A stretch of DNA of 64,000 nt from an uncultured Oscillibacter sp. Its GTDB lineage: Bacteria > Bacillota > Clostridia > Oscillospirales > Oscillospiraceae. Each line of letters opens with the position of its first letter. Position 1 is the stretch's first letter. The stretch lies in assembly GCA_905200545.1 (NCBI GenBank), contig CAJKKQ010000001.1, positions 1 to 64,000 of the forward strand. Direction: 5' to 3'. Made by a program: the position numbers and the translations under genes. Positions 42,325 to 52,300 of this stretch are shown in pieces. Below the pieces are notes generated by a model, which was given only the letters and a program-made list of their open reading frames with translations, was not told where the DNA came from and ran no database searches.

Positions 42325-44427
42325 ATGATAAAAAAAATTGCCCACGCTCTGACCCGTAAGCCAAAGCTAGTGGCATTGATTGCTGTCTTGCTGTTGATTC
42401 CCTCTGCGCTGGGCTATATCGGCACCAGGGTAAACTATGATATTTTGTCTTATCTGCCGGAAGATCTGGATTCTGTTCAGGGTGAGCGTCTTTTGGAGGA
42501 ACCTTTCCACATGGCGGCCACCAGTATGCTCATCGTGGAGGGCATGCCCGCCGCCTATACCAACGACCTCATCAACGAGATCAAGGAGGTTCCCGGCGTC
42601 TCCAGCGCCATCTGGCTCAGCAACGCCGTTGGCATCCAGATTCCCACGGATTTCATCCCCGCTGCCCTGCGGGATATGTTCTTCGCCGGTGATTCCACCA
42701 TGATGATCATCCAGTATGAGAAGTCCGGTGCGGCGGAGGAGACCATGCAGGCGATTGATGACGTGCGGTCGCTGTGCAATGAAAAATGCTTCCTGGCCGG
42801 TTTCTCCGTGGTCATCAAAGACACCAAGGATCTGGTGGATCAGGAGCTGCCTATCTACGTGGGCCTGGCCGTACTGCTGTCCCTCGTCGCCATGTCTCTG
42901 ACCATGGAATCCATGGTACTGCCCTTTGTGTTCCTGCTCAGCATCGGCATGGCCATCGTCTACAACTTTGGTACCAACATCTTCCTGGGGGAGATCTCCT
43001 ACATCACGCAGGCCATCGCGGCGGTTTTACAGTTGGGCGTCACCATGGACTACTCCATCTTCCTTTACCACCGCTACCGGGAGGAACGGCTGCTTCATGA
43101 GGATCCCCGGGACGCCATGGCGGAGGCCATTGTGGCTGCCTTTACTTCCTTGTCCGGCTCCAGCCTGACCACCATCGCCGGTTTCCTGGCGCTGTGCTTC
43201 ATGCAGCTGACCCTGGGCCGGGACATCGGCCTGGTCATGGCCAAGGGCGTGGTGCTGGGCGTGGCCACAGTGGTACTGGTGCTGCCCGCACTGCTGCTGA
43301 TTTTTGACGAAAAAATCGAAAAGCACAAGCACCGGACGCTGATCCCCAATTTTGAAAAGATGAATCGCTTTATCATCCGCCACCGGCGGGTGTTTGTGGC
43401 CGTCTTTCTGCTGCTGTTCCTGCCAGCGGTATACGCCCAGAGCCACACCGCCGTCTACTACAAGCTGGATGAGGCGCTGCCCCAGGACATGGACTCCATC
43501 GTCGCCAACAACAAACTGAAAAATGACTACGACATGGCGGCTTCCCACTTTGTGCTGCTGCGGGACGATCTCTCCTCCACGGAGATGAATCAACTGGAGA
43601 CCTCCGTAAAGGATGTGGAAGGCATTACCTCTGTCCTCTCTTATCACGCCATGCTGGGCAGCGGCATTCCTGATTTTTTCATTCCTGAGGCCCTGCGTGA
43701 TATGCTGAAACAAGGCGGCTGGCAGATGATGATGGTCAACTCCGAATATCCGGCTGCCTCTGACCAGGTATCCGTCCAGTTGGAAGAACTGGAGCGCATC
43801 ATAAAGAGCTATGACCCCGAAGCGCTCATCACCGGTGAGGCGGTACTGACCGACGATCTGATCGACACCTCCGCTGTGGATTTCAAGGTGACCAACTACA
43901 TCTCTCTTGCCGCCATCTTCTTGATCATCATGGTGGTGTTCCGATCTCTCTCCATGCCCCTCGTGCTGGTAGCGGCCATTGAACTGTCCATTTTTATCAA
44001 CCAGGGCATTCCTTACTTTACCGGCACGGTCATCCCCTTCGTGTCCCCCACCATCATCGGCTGCGTCCAGCTGGGCGCCACGGTGGATTACGCGATTCTG
44101 ATGGCTACCCGCTTCCGGGAGGAGCTGCGGGCTGGAAAGAGCCGGGAGGATTCTATCCGCATCGCGGCCACTTCCTCGGATGCCTCCATCATCACCAGTT
44201 CTCTGGTGCTGTTCTGCGCCACCCTGGGTGTAGGGACGATCTCCGAGATTGAGATCATCAGTTCCATCTGCATGATGCTGGCCCGCGGCGCCCTGATCTC
44301 AGCTGTCATCAGCATGTTTATCATGCCCCCAGTGCTGTGCGTCTGCGAGCCCATCTTCAACAAGACCAGCCTCCACTGGCGTCTTCCAGTCAAACAGGTA
44401 AAGGAGCCTATGGTGTCTGGGAAATAA
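42325..44427 (+). CDS. MMPL/RND-superfamily lipid exporter
   Basis: A 700-residue membrane protein with the duplicated RND plan: two large extracellular loops after TM1 and TM7, and two sterol-sensing-like blocks (AAVLQLGVTMDYSIFLYHRYREE and GCVQLGATVDYAILMATRFREE) typical of MMPL proteins. It should export a lipid or hydrophobic compound using the proton gradient. The start at 42325 follows AGAGGTG. With a TetR regulator and in a fatty-acid island, export of free or hydroxylated fatty acids is the leading guess; other hydrophobic toxins are possible. Confidence 0.9.
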   Translation: MIKKIAHALTRKPKLVALIAVLLLIPSALGYIGTRVNYDILSYLPEDLDSVQGERLLEEPFHMAATSMLIVEGMPAAYTNDLINEIKEVPGVSSAIWLSNAVGIQIPTDFIPAALRDMFFAGDSTMMIIQYEKSGAAEETMQAIDDVRSLCNEKCFLAGFSVVIKDTKDLVDQELPIYVGLAVLLSLVAMSLTMESMVLPFVFLLSIGMAIVYNFGTNIFLGEISYITQAIAAVLQLGVTMDYSIFLYHRYREERLLHEDPRDAMAEAIVAAFTSLSGSSLTTIAGFLALCFMQLTLGRDIGLVMAKGVVLGVATVVLVLPALLLIFDEKIEKHKHRTLIPNFEKMNRFIIRHRRVFVAVFLLLFLPAVYAQSHTAVYYKLDEALPQDMDSIVANNKLKNDYDMAASHFVLLRDDLSSTEMNQLETSVKDVEGITSVLSYHAMLGSGIPDFFIPEALRDMLKQGGWQMMMVNSEYPAASDQVSVQLEELERIIKSYDPEALITGEAVLTDDLIDTSAVDFKVTNYISLAAIFLIIMVVFRSLSMPLVLVAAIELSIFINQGIPYFTGTVIPFVSPTIIGCVQLGATVDYAILMATRFREELRAGKSREDSIRIAATSSDASIITSSLVLFCATLGVGTISEIEIISSICMMLARGALISAVISMFIMPPVLCVCEPIFNKTSLHWRLPVKQVKEPMVSGK

Positions 44428-44512
44428 CGGTTTATTCTTTCCGACTCGGCGGTTACTTGCGCTATATCAACGAGAAATCTCGCGGAGAAATTTATTTAAA
44501 ACGGTGATGTTT

Positions 44513-45106
44513 ATGGGACACAGGGTCATCTGTATCGGCAGGCAATTTGGCAGCGGCGGACATGAAATTGCGGTCCGGACAGCGGAGCGGCTGGGGATTA
44601 AGGTCTATGAACGGGAACTTCTCCACCTGGCCTGCAAATATGGGGAGCTTTCCGCTAATCTCATGGAAAGTTCCGACGAAAGGGCCACTAATCCGTTCCT
44701 GTATCAGGGCGTTTATGAGGGAAATTACCATGTGATTCGGGGGCTACCTACTTCTGAGGTCCTGTTTGCCCTGCAAAGCCATGAGATCAAGCGCATTGCC
44801 AAAGAGGAAGACTGCATTTTTGTAGGCCGGTGTGCCGACTTTGTCCTTCGGGATACGGATGCCCAACTGCTGAGGGTCTTTGTTTCCGCGCCGGATGAAC
44901 AGCGAATCCGTCGAAAAATGGAACAGGAGTCCTTAAGCCTGTCCGAGGCAAAGCGCCTGGTGGCAAAGATGGATAAGCAGCGCCGCAAATACTATGAAGG
45001 TTATACCGGTCAGTTGTGGGGGGACCCGCAAAATCACGACTTGAATATTGACACAAGTGTGATACCCATCCACCATGCGGTGGAGCTGATTGTTTCACGG
45101 TTTTGA
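44513..45106 (+). CDS. Cytidylate-kinase-like protein
   Basis: A 197-residue P-loop kinase of the cytidylate kinase-like family (PF13189). The P-loop-like GRQFGSGGHEIA and the core EEDCIFVGRCADFVL are diagnostic; DKQRRKYYEGYTG is typical of this family rather than true Cmk. ATG 44513 is chosen with GGTGAT as a weak ribosome site; GTG 44504 or ATG 44507 are alternatives. It follows the MMPL gene after 85 bp. The physiological substrate of this family is not known. Confidence 0.82.
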   Translation: MGHRVICIGRQFGSGGHEIAVRTAERLGIKVYERELLHLACKYGELSANLMESSDERATNPFLYQGVYEGNYHVIRGLPTSEVLFALQSHEIKRIAKEEDCIFVGRCADFVLRDTDAQLLRVFVSAPDEQRIRRKMEQESLSLSEAKRLVAKMDKQRRKYYEGYTGQLWGDPQNHDLNIDTSVIPIHHAVELIVSRF

Positions 45107-45110
45107 AGCC

Positions 45111-45353
45111 GAAAGCAATGCAGATGAATACCACCATCCCCACTATCTATGCCGACGGCTTCATGGATCCTGCCATCCGGCTACCGCTGCCGATCCCACC
45201 GCCCAGGGCGTCATCGCCATCGTGGCCCTGGTGGTGAATGTGGTCATCCTGGTCGCCATCATCAAGCGGGCAAAGGCCCAGAAAAAGAACCCTTACAAGC
45301 AGGAGGTCTTTACAGATCAGAAGGACTTCCAGGAGGCCATGGCAAGAGCCTGA
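45111..45353 (+). pseudogene. Remnant of a small membrane-protein gene
   Basis: A frame beginning near ATG 45119 reads TTIPTIYADGFMDPA and then loses sense, while another frame from about 45190 reads AQGVIAIVALVVNVVILVAI, a clean membrane helix, followed by KRAKAQKKNPYKQEVFTDQ and a stop at 45353. The two look like one gene broken by a frameshift or deletion. Nothing identifies the family. Confidence 0.4.
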
Positions 45354-45519
45354 TGCAGACTCTACAAACAGAAAACCACTGGAGCAGAACATCGTATGAA
45401 AACAATGGACTTGGTAGTTCGCAAGGCCTCATCCTTTTGACTGTTGAGGGGAATGAGAATGGCTGAAAATGATAATGGCACTTAAGCACTTTCTGCGCAC
45501 TTTCCAAAAGAGTTTTTCC

Positions 45520-45570
45520 TTGTTATCATTTGTTTTGTTTATATATTTCCCCACCATCTGATGGAGTGGG
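45520..45570 (-). repeat. Recurrent palindrome-plus-leader block, copy 4 (orphan)
   Basis: On the minus strand CATCAGATGGTGGGGAAATA is followed by INKTNDNKEK-type codons, as in the other copies. Here no mob or xis gene follows, so it may mark a scar of backbone DNA at the E2 right end. Confidence 0.5.
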
Positions 45571-45668
45571 GGTGGTACAGAGCAAGTTGCCCGAGCCGGA
45601 AAGAGGTACTTGACAATCGTTCTGGTTCAAGCTACTATCACGGCAACAAGATTTGCCATCGAGAAAAG

Positions 45669-45702
45669 GCCCCGGATCCGTCTGATTCGGCGGAGCCGGG
45701 GC
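45669..45702 (+). terminator. Terminator at E2 right end
   Basis: GCCCCGG/CCGGGGC arms with a 20-nt loop are followed by TTT, matching the position of 13799-13833 in E1. Confidence 0.65.
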
Positions 45703-45704
45703 TT

Positions 45705-45726
45705 TGACCAATACACTGACCAATAT
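45705..45726 (+). repeat. TGACCAATA direct repeats at E2 right end
   Basis: TGACCAATAC and TGACCAATAT with a 2-bp gap lie about 113 bp before att, as at 13833-13854. Confidence 0.6.
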
Positions 45727-45838
45727 CAGAAAATCAGCGGGTGGACACAGTGGACAAGGCAGTTATTTGTACCCACAGAAAATGGGGCCAAAAGTGCCGG
45801 AAAGCACCCAATAGCAGGGCTTTGACGTCCCGACGCAT

Positions 45839-45889
45839 CTTCACACGCAGGAGGTCACTGGTTCGAGTCCAGTAGTCTCCACCAAAAAG
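45839..45889 (+). repeat. att repeat copy 3, junction of E2 and E3
   Basis: This is the third exact 51-bp copy of the tRNA-Val 3' half. It marks the right end of E2 and left end of E3. Confidence 0.9.
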
Positions 45890-45920
45890 AACCTGATTTC
45901 TTTCGAAATCAGGTTCTTTT
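45885..45920 (+). terminator. att-associated terminator hairpin, copy 3
   Basis: A 16-bp stem with loop TTTC is followed by a T-rich run. A second hairpin AAACTCCCGC/GCGGGAGTTT with a T7 run lies at 46006-46037, downstream of the minus-strand integrase. Confidence 0.8.
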
Positions 45921-46043
45921 CTTTCCTTTTCACAACTTTTTCGCGCATTTACAGTGCCCCGATTTTTTGCCGTTTTTGATTGACCACAGCAATACCACAG
46001 ACAGGAAAACTCCCGCATCCGCGGGAGTTTCTTTTTTTCACTT

Positions 46044-47480
46044 TCATGGCCGGTTCCCGGCTTCCCGGAGCTGCCTACGCTCCGCCTGGATCTCCGCTTT
46101 CATGGTTTCGATCAGTACCTTCAGCTTTTCCTCGCACTCTTCCAGGGTGTGGCCGTAGACGTTCCGGGACCGCTGCTTGCCGTCCGGCCCTCTGGGGGAA
46201 TACCTCCCCTCCCATAGGTGGTCGCCGATCTGATGGACGCAGCCGGTGCCGGGTTTGCGCCGTTTCCCAGGATCCGCCCGGAAGGTAGTCATGGTTGGGT
46301 GCTTTGCCTCCTGGACTTCCTCAGGCGGTGCCTCCTGCTTTCCGATCCCCTGGTCGATTTTGGCCGCTGCCTGCCGCTCCATGGCTTTTGTCACGTGGGT
46401 GTAGACATTCAGGGTGGTACTGGAGGACCGGTGCCCCACCACCGCCGAGAGGGTCTTCACATCCATGCCATATTCCAGCGCCGTGGTCACGAAGGTGTGA
46501 CGGAGATCATGGAACCGGACCTTAGGGCACTGGGCCCGTTTCAGAACCCGGCTCAGCAGCTTCCGGACCGCCGCCGGGTCGCGGGGCGTATCCTCCTTTT
46601 TGGAGGACGGAAAAATCCAGCGGGAATCCACCTGCTTCCGGTATCGCCGCATCTGCTCCGTCACAGCGGGCGATAAAACGATGGTGCGGACGGCGGCGTC
46701 CGTCTTGGGCTGGGACACCATCAGCTTTCCCCGCACCCGGGAAACCTGTCTGCTGATGCGCAGCTCGCCGGTTCCCAGGTCCAGGTCATCCCACTGGAGG
46801 GCAAGCAGCTCGCCCCGCCGCAGTCCCGCGGACAACTCCAGAAGAAGCAGTTCGTAGCATCCGTCCTCCTTGGCCTGAATCAAAAGGCGCTGCATCTCCT
46901 CACGGGTCAGCACCTGCATCTCCCGTCTTCCCTCCCCCGACAGTTTGCAGCCTTCGGAGGGGTTCATGGGGATCAGCCCCTCCTCCACCGCCTGGGCCAG
47001 CGCCGCCCGGCAGGTGATGTGACAGCCCCGGACAGAGCGGTCGGACAGCCCAGGGCCGTAGAGGTCCGTCCTGTTCATCCGCCCGCCATGCTTGAGCTGG
47101 TGGTAAAACTGCTGGAGGTTTGCCTCCGTCAGCTTGTTCAGGGGGATCTCTCCCAGGGCCGGGATGATGTGCCGGTAGATCCGCAGCTCATACTCCTGCT
47201 GGGTGCTGGGCCGGAGGGCGGGCATGGAGCAGGTCTGGTACCAGTGGTCCAGCCACGCCCCGAAGGTCATGCCGGATTCGATCTCCTTGGGTTGCTCCGG
47301 AGGACGGCATTGCTCCCGCAGGGCTTTCAGCTTCCGCAGGCACTCCCCTTTCGTTTTGGCAAGGCAGTTCTTCGTCCTGGGATAGCCCCGCTGGTCGTAG
47401 CCCACCTCGCACCGTCCCTCCCAGCGGCCGTCCTTTCTCAGGTGGACGCTGCCGCTGCCGGGCTTTCGCCGCTTTGCCAT
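46044..47480 (-). CDS. int: Tyrosine integrase B of E3, with duplicated arm-binding domain
   Basis: A 478-residue integrase. An AP2-like arm-binding domain (KPGSGSVHLRKDGRWEGRCE) at the start is followed by core and catalytic domains with SAGLRRGELLAL, QPKT, HDLRHTFVT, VVGHRSSSTTLNVYTH, so all catalytic residues are present. Unusually, the last 75 residues repeat the arm-binding motif (KPGTGCVHQIGDHLWEGRYS). The start at 47480 follows AAGGAG at 8 nt; the longer frame to 47786 overlaps integrase A in another frame and is not used. It overlaps the end of integrase A by 43 bp. Confidence 0.92.
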   Translation of the reverse strand: MAKRRKPGSGSVHLRKDGRWEGRCEVGYDQRGYPRTKNCLAKTKGECLRKLKALREQCRPPEQPKEIESGMTFGAWLDHWYQTCSMPALRPSTQQEYELRIYRHIIPALGEIPLNKLTEANLQQFYHQLKHGGRMNRTDLYGPGLSDRSVRGCHITCRAALAQAVEEGLIPMNPSEGCKLSGEGRREMQVLTREEMQRLLIQAKEDGCYELLLLELSAGLRRGELLALQWDDLDLGTGELRISRQVSRVRGKLMVSQPKTDAAVRTIVLSPAVTEQMRRYRKQVDSRWIFPSSKKEDTPRDPAAVRKLLSRVLKRAQCPKVRFHDLRHTFVTTALEYGMDVKTLSAVVGHRSSSTTLNVYTHVTKAMERQAAAKIDQGIGKQEAPPEEVQEAKHPTMTTFRADPGKRRKPGTGCVHQIGDHLWEGRYSPRGPDGKQRSRNVYGHTLEECEEKLKVLIETMKAEIQAERRQLREAGNRP

Positions 47481-48645
47481 GGTGCCAGCTCCTTTCCGAA
47501 GATGTCTGTCATGAAGTTGTCCATCACCTGGGCCGCCTGCCGCTGCATATCGCCGGTGACGTGGGCGTAGGTATCCAGGGTGAAGCTGGCCTTGGTGTGG
47601 CCCAGGATGCCGGAGAGGGTCTTGGCATCCACGCCGCTGGCCAAGGCATGGGTGGCGAAGGTGTGCCGGAGATCGTGGAACCGCAGTTCCGGCAGTCCTG
47701 CCCGCTTCAGCAGGGTCTTCATCCGGTTGTAGGCCATGTCCGGCGGCAGGGGCTGCTCCGGCAGAAGCGGGTGGCAGAAGATCCACTGGGAGTAGGAACG
47801 CTTTTTCCGCTTTTGCAGCAGCTCCGCCGTGCTGGGCGGCAGGGTGATGACCCGCTTGCCCGCCCCCGTCTTGGTGGCTCCCGCAGTGACGCCTCCGCCC
47901 CTTCGGCGGTGGATGGTGCGGCGGACGGAGAGGGTCCCCTGCTTGCTGTCAAAGTCGGACACATGAGGCCGCAGATCTCGCCCTTCCGGAGGCCCGTGGT
48001 GAGCTCCGTGTAGAAGAAGTCGTACCAGATGGGGTCCTTCCGGATCTCCTCCATAAACCGCTCCAGCTGGGCATCGTTGAGGATCTTTCTGGGGGCTGTC
48101 TCCTTTTTGGGCAACGTGACCCCCTGGGTGGGATTCTGGGGGATGAGCCGCGCCCGCACCGCCGCGTCCATGGCCAGGTGAAACACCCCGTGGAGTCGTC
48201 GGATACTGGAGGCGGACAGGGCGTGACCATACTCTGGGTCCTCCCGGATACGGCCATGTCTCTGGACGTCCCGATACAGCTTCCGGACGTCATCCGGTGT
48301 GATTTTGCTGATGGGCTTGCTGCCCAGGCGGGGCTTGATGTGGTACTGGATATGATGACGGTAGCCTTCCAGAGTGCTCTCCTGCACGGAGGGTGCCACC
48401 AGTTCCTCCAGCCATTGGTCCAGCCACTCCCCCAGGGTCATGCGGCTGTTCTCAGTGAGATCCACCCCCTGGTAGGTGCTCATCTCCCGGTGCAGCTTTT
48501 CCGTCAGGGCCTTCTGGCTCCCGGCAGACACGTAGCGGAAGATGGAGTCGCCGTTTTCCTTGTGACCCACCACGATGCGGCCTTCCCAGCGGCCGTCCTC
48601 CCGCTTGCGGACCATGCCGTCCCCGGACGGTCTGCGCTTTCCCAT
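47438..48645 (-). pseudogene. int: Tyrosine integrase A of E3, frameshifted
   Basis: The frame from 48645 encodes an integrase N-terminus and core (GMVRKREDGRWEGRIV; TTGLRKGEICGLM) and then changes to nonsense near 47960. A second frame continues with SDFDSKQGTLSVRRTIH, HDLRHTFATHA, ILGHTKASFTLDTYAH and ends at 47438. Comparison of GLM-CPTL with the expected GLMWSDFD suggests loss of one G (C on the plus strand) at about 47960. The two halves together give a complete integrase of about 400 residues. A sequencing error is the alternative. Confidence 0.85.
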
Positions 48646-48648
48646 GGA

Positions 48649-48948
48649 TTACACCTCCTCCCGCCGGCAGACTCGGTCCTCTTCTTCATTCTCAAAGAAG
48701 TACAGCCCGTCTGCCTCCAGTTCCTGCGCCAGGCCCCAGGCCAGTTTGAACCCAGCCATGAAGCTGGCAAGGGACGTCTCTTCCCGGAGCAGATTCTGTG
48801 CATCCACCAGCCGCAGCAGCTTCCGCCGCTCCGGTTTTTGAAGGGTCTCCCGCAGTTCCTGCCGGAGTTCCTCGATTTCCTCCCGCACGTCCGCACACTC
48901 CGGTTCCCGGAAGAACCGTTGGTGCAGTGCCTGCATATAGTCGTTCAC
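48649..48948 (-). CDS. DUF6809-like small protein (E3)
   Basis: A 99-residue homologue of 3011-3328 and 17852-18166 with NDYMQALHQRF at the start and ASFMAGFKLAWGLAQEL at the end. The start is GTG 48948, aligned with the ATG of the homologues and preceded by AGGAGG. It ends 3 bp before integrase A. Confidence 0.8.
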   Translation of the reverse strand: MNDYMQALHQRFFREPECADVREEIEELRQELRETLQKPERRKLLRLVDAQNLLREETSLASFMAGFKLAWGLAQELEADGLYFFENEEEDRVCRREEV

Positions 48949-49379
48949 GTGTATCGCCTCCTATCAGCGACACACAATACCGTAAGGCGCGGAGAATATC
49001 CAGGGATTTTGACCACAGTTCAGAAAGAATTATCATTTGCGCGGTTCGAGGGGCAGGGGCTTATTATTGTTTACTGCGGCGCAAATTTTGAGGGATTGAG
49101 AGCGAATCAGATTTCCGATTAACAGCAAAAAATCGGAGTACCCCGAAGGATACTCCGATCATACGCGTATCATGAAATGGCCTGTGAAAGCCGGTAATAA
49201 TTTTAGCCCACCGCAGTTTTTTCTTGCGGTGGGCTTTTTCTAACATGTAGTCTTCGGGTCGTGGTAAACCCCTGAAATACTTGTTCATGCGAGGAAATAT
49301 CACGCTTATACACAACTGTTGGACAGTGGCCACTCAGATGAGGGAATAATACAATGGCACAGACACAGCGAGCCTAAAA
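48949..49379. other. Intergenic region with two terminators
   Basis: It contains the conserved integrase-operon leader at 48955-48981. A strong hairpin ATCGGAGTA/TACTCCGAT with a T6 run on the minus strand (49126-49160) terminates the STAND gene. A second hairpin AGCCCACCGCA/TGCGGTGGGCT (49205-49235) has T-runs on both sides. The open frame at 49064-49333 crosses both hairpins and is not a gene. Confidence 0.75.
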
Positions 49380-52300
49380 TTAGTGATACCAGGATTCAAG
49401 CAACTCACGAACTTCTTCAGAACGGATTCTCTCCTTCCAGCAGTCTATCTCCCGTTCAATGCGTTGCTTTTGTTTCAAATACTTGATGCCAGACACAAGG
49501 GGAATGAGAGAACGCAGGTATTCAATTCGCTCCTGCATATACGGAATCATGCTGCCGGTTCCTCCCCAATGGGACGGTTCTAAGGGTAATCGCTCGAAAA
49601 CATCTGGATTTGTGTTGAGAGATAAGAACTTTTCCACTGCTTTTCTCCGCCGCTCACAAGACAATTCCTCTATCGCAGTAAACAGTAGGCACATTCGGTC
49701 TTCATCATGGCCATATTTTTCAATGGTATGTTGCATCCAAAGGTCTTGCTTTACAGTAATCTCCTGATGAGATGCTTCATGGTGCAACATCATATTTACC
49801 GGTGACCAATATAACCAATATGTCAATTCTTCTCGCTTACTATAGCAATAATCAAACACGCCGTCCGCCAAATCGATATACTGTTCTGTATCCCATATTT
49901 TTAAAAGTCTTACAACATCATAATGGTCATATGCCCTGAAGTGACCTTTCCGTGAGGCAATCATACAGTCAAGGTGTCTGTATATGAACGAGGTGTCAAC
50001 GGAAATAATTGCGTATAATAACTCTCCATGAAAATCCACACGCTTGGAATAAGAAACCGCTTTTAAATAGATTTCTTCCAGAAGGGGAAATTCATCCGAA
50101 AACTTTTTTATAGTTTCATCCGCCTCTTGCTGGTTCCTGGGCTTCAAGAGCCAGAAAACATATAGGCTAAAAATAAACGGTGAATCTTCATAATGCTCTG
50201 AAACAATGCGCAGTGCTTTAAATACGATTTTAGGCTCCACGATTTCGTATTTGCACAGGGAATCTATTCTTCGAGAGGGCGATGTCTTCATCTCTACATC
50301 CGGTGTGTCCAAATACCGCAATAACTCTGCTGCCCAGTGTGAGGACACTTGTTGCTCTGGCATGAAAGCAAAAAAGAACCACAGCCATACATTTTGTTGA
50401 TCGTACTCATATCGAGTGATAATTTTTTGTACTTCTGACACAGGTTTGATTTCGAATAGTTTCTCTAAAATTTGTCCAGCATATATCTGATACGGGGTAT
50501 CGGCCTTCATGTAGGCATCTACTAAATATAAGTACAGGTGTTTTCGCCCCTGAAGCGCTTCAAACACATATCCCAGCCCCGCATCTAATTCTCTCTCTTC
50601 TTTATCGAAAGTCTGGGCGCTCTCCAAACACACTTGAATCAAACAGTCTATATCCTGAGGTGAGTATCCCTCCACAAGTTTGCAAACCCTATCCTTATGT
50701 CGCTGTACCCCTTCCTCATATCCTTCCGAATAGTCTTCAGCGAAGTGGGACGCAAGTGCAGAATAGATCTTATATTTTTCCGAGTTAAGAAATGGGGTCA
50801 GTATATCCAGCGCACAATAATCAATGTGCTTTGCAACTTGTTTAATGTGTGCTGCGAGTACGCAGTGGAACAAGTTTTCAGGCCGGAATAAGGAGAAAAA
50901 TTTTAGTACTTCTTCAAACTCGGCCCTCACCACATCCAAACCTGTATCGACGCCATAATAAGGCATACCGTACTTATATAGGATTTGCTCAATCTCAGCC
51001 TGCTCATCTCCGCGCTGATAGATCTGATAGAGTTGCGACCAAAGCATTTTTCGGTATTCTAAAACAGGCGGATCTGGTGGAATTGTCAGTGTGTAAATCG
51101 ACACGGTATTGTGCCGGCCACCCTCCGCCTTCGAAACATCAAGTTTTAAGAAATGGCTCGCAACCCGAACGAATAAAGTTAATAGGTTTGCATCTTCCGG
51201 GGTCGCATTGACCGCTTCGCAGAGCTTTTTGACTACTGCGCTCTGCGTAAAATATCCATGGTGAGGAGAATCTAAACTAACTTCAAACCGTTCTGCGTAC
51301 ACGCTGTAGAATTGCTCAAATAAATCCGGGCGCTTTTTAAAATACAGCAATAGCAGATCTAACGCACTTGGCAGTTCAGAATGGTTTTCAAAGCTGCCCA
51401 GAATTTGGAGAACATCATCCGAAACGCTCTTGCCCTGTTGGTCATCTTTGAATGGCAATGTTTTCGCATCAAACGGATGGTATGACTCTTGTTCAATGTA
51501 CTCCTGCAGCAACAAAAGAGTTTGTGTTGGGCGCACCATATGAAAGGCTTTGAAAAATGGGAGAAACTTTCCAATATCACTTTCCAACTTGTCCCACACA
51601 AGGTTAATTTGGGCTTCAACATATTCTCTTACACCCTGGTCCGAGAAGACATTCAAGAGGATATCGCATGCCTCAATTGTTCTGCTTTGGTTCATCTGAA
51701 AGCATGTTTCAATCATTGTGCTGAGGGGAATAATCTTTTCCTCGATAAAAACATACTTGATCAAAAAGTTACTGAAGCTTTGATCTGAAATTCTTGCCGC
51801 CTCGTCATTACACAGATCTACGATTTCCGCTTTGTGGAGCAATTTCAGATCCGATGTAAACTCACTGGTGCTTATTCCCGCGACCTCAAAAATTGGGGCA
51901 AGCTTTTCAAGATGCTTTAGATGGATTGCTTGAACAAATGCAATGATTCCAGCCGAGCTCACACCCGTATCACTTTCAACGAGGGCATTCAGCTGATTGC
52001 TATAATAGTTATGATAGAGACCTGACGCATCCTGAATTGCGGCAAGGCTTTCGGAATCTGTTGCAAGCTTTCCAGCAAGCATAGCCAGGCGGGCATTTCC
52101 TTCCGCAATGGCTACAATGCGGTCCGTGTAAACTCGATTTGTAATTCCGTAGCATGTTTCCATAAGTTTACGGATATCATCGTCACTAAATGTCGATATT
52201 TTAATTATTTCTGGTTGAATAACCTCCATAACACTCTGCATCACTTGTTTACGGGCATAGTCGCGTACAGTCAGGATCAATTTCGAAATATGCCGTGATC

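Larger units (their letters stand above)
13967..45889. mobile_element. E2: integrative and mobilizable element carrying fatty-acid cargo
   Basis: About 31.9 kb lies between the att repeats at 13967 and 45839. The backbone at 16691-21955 is colinear with E1. The cargo runs from 22353 to about 45353 plus a toxin-like pair next to the left att. No conjugation apparatus is visible, so it is read as mobilizable rather than self-transmissible. Confidence 0.85.

Noticed and set aside
47481..47786. N-terminal extension of integrase B
   Set aside because: The region encodes the end of integrase A in another frame; a good ribosome site and an arm-binding domain define the start at 47480.
49064..49333. 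89-codon minus-strand frame downstream of the STAND gene
   Set aside because: It runs through two strong terminator hairpins and has no ribosome site.
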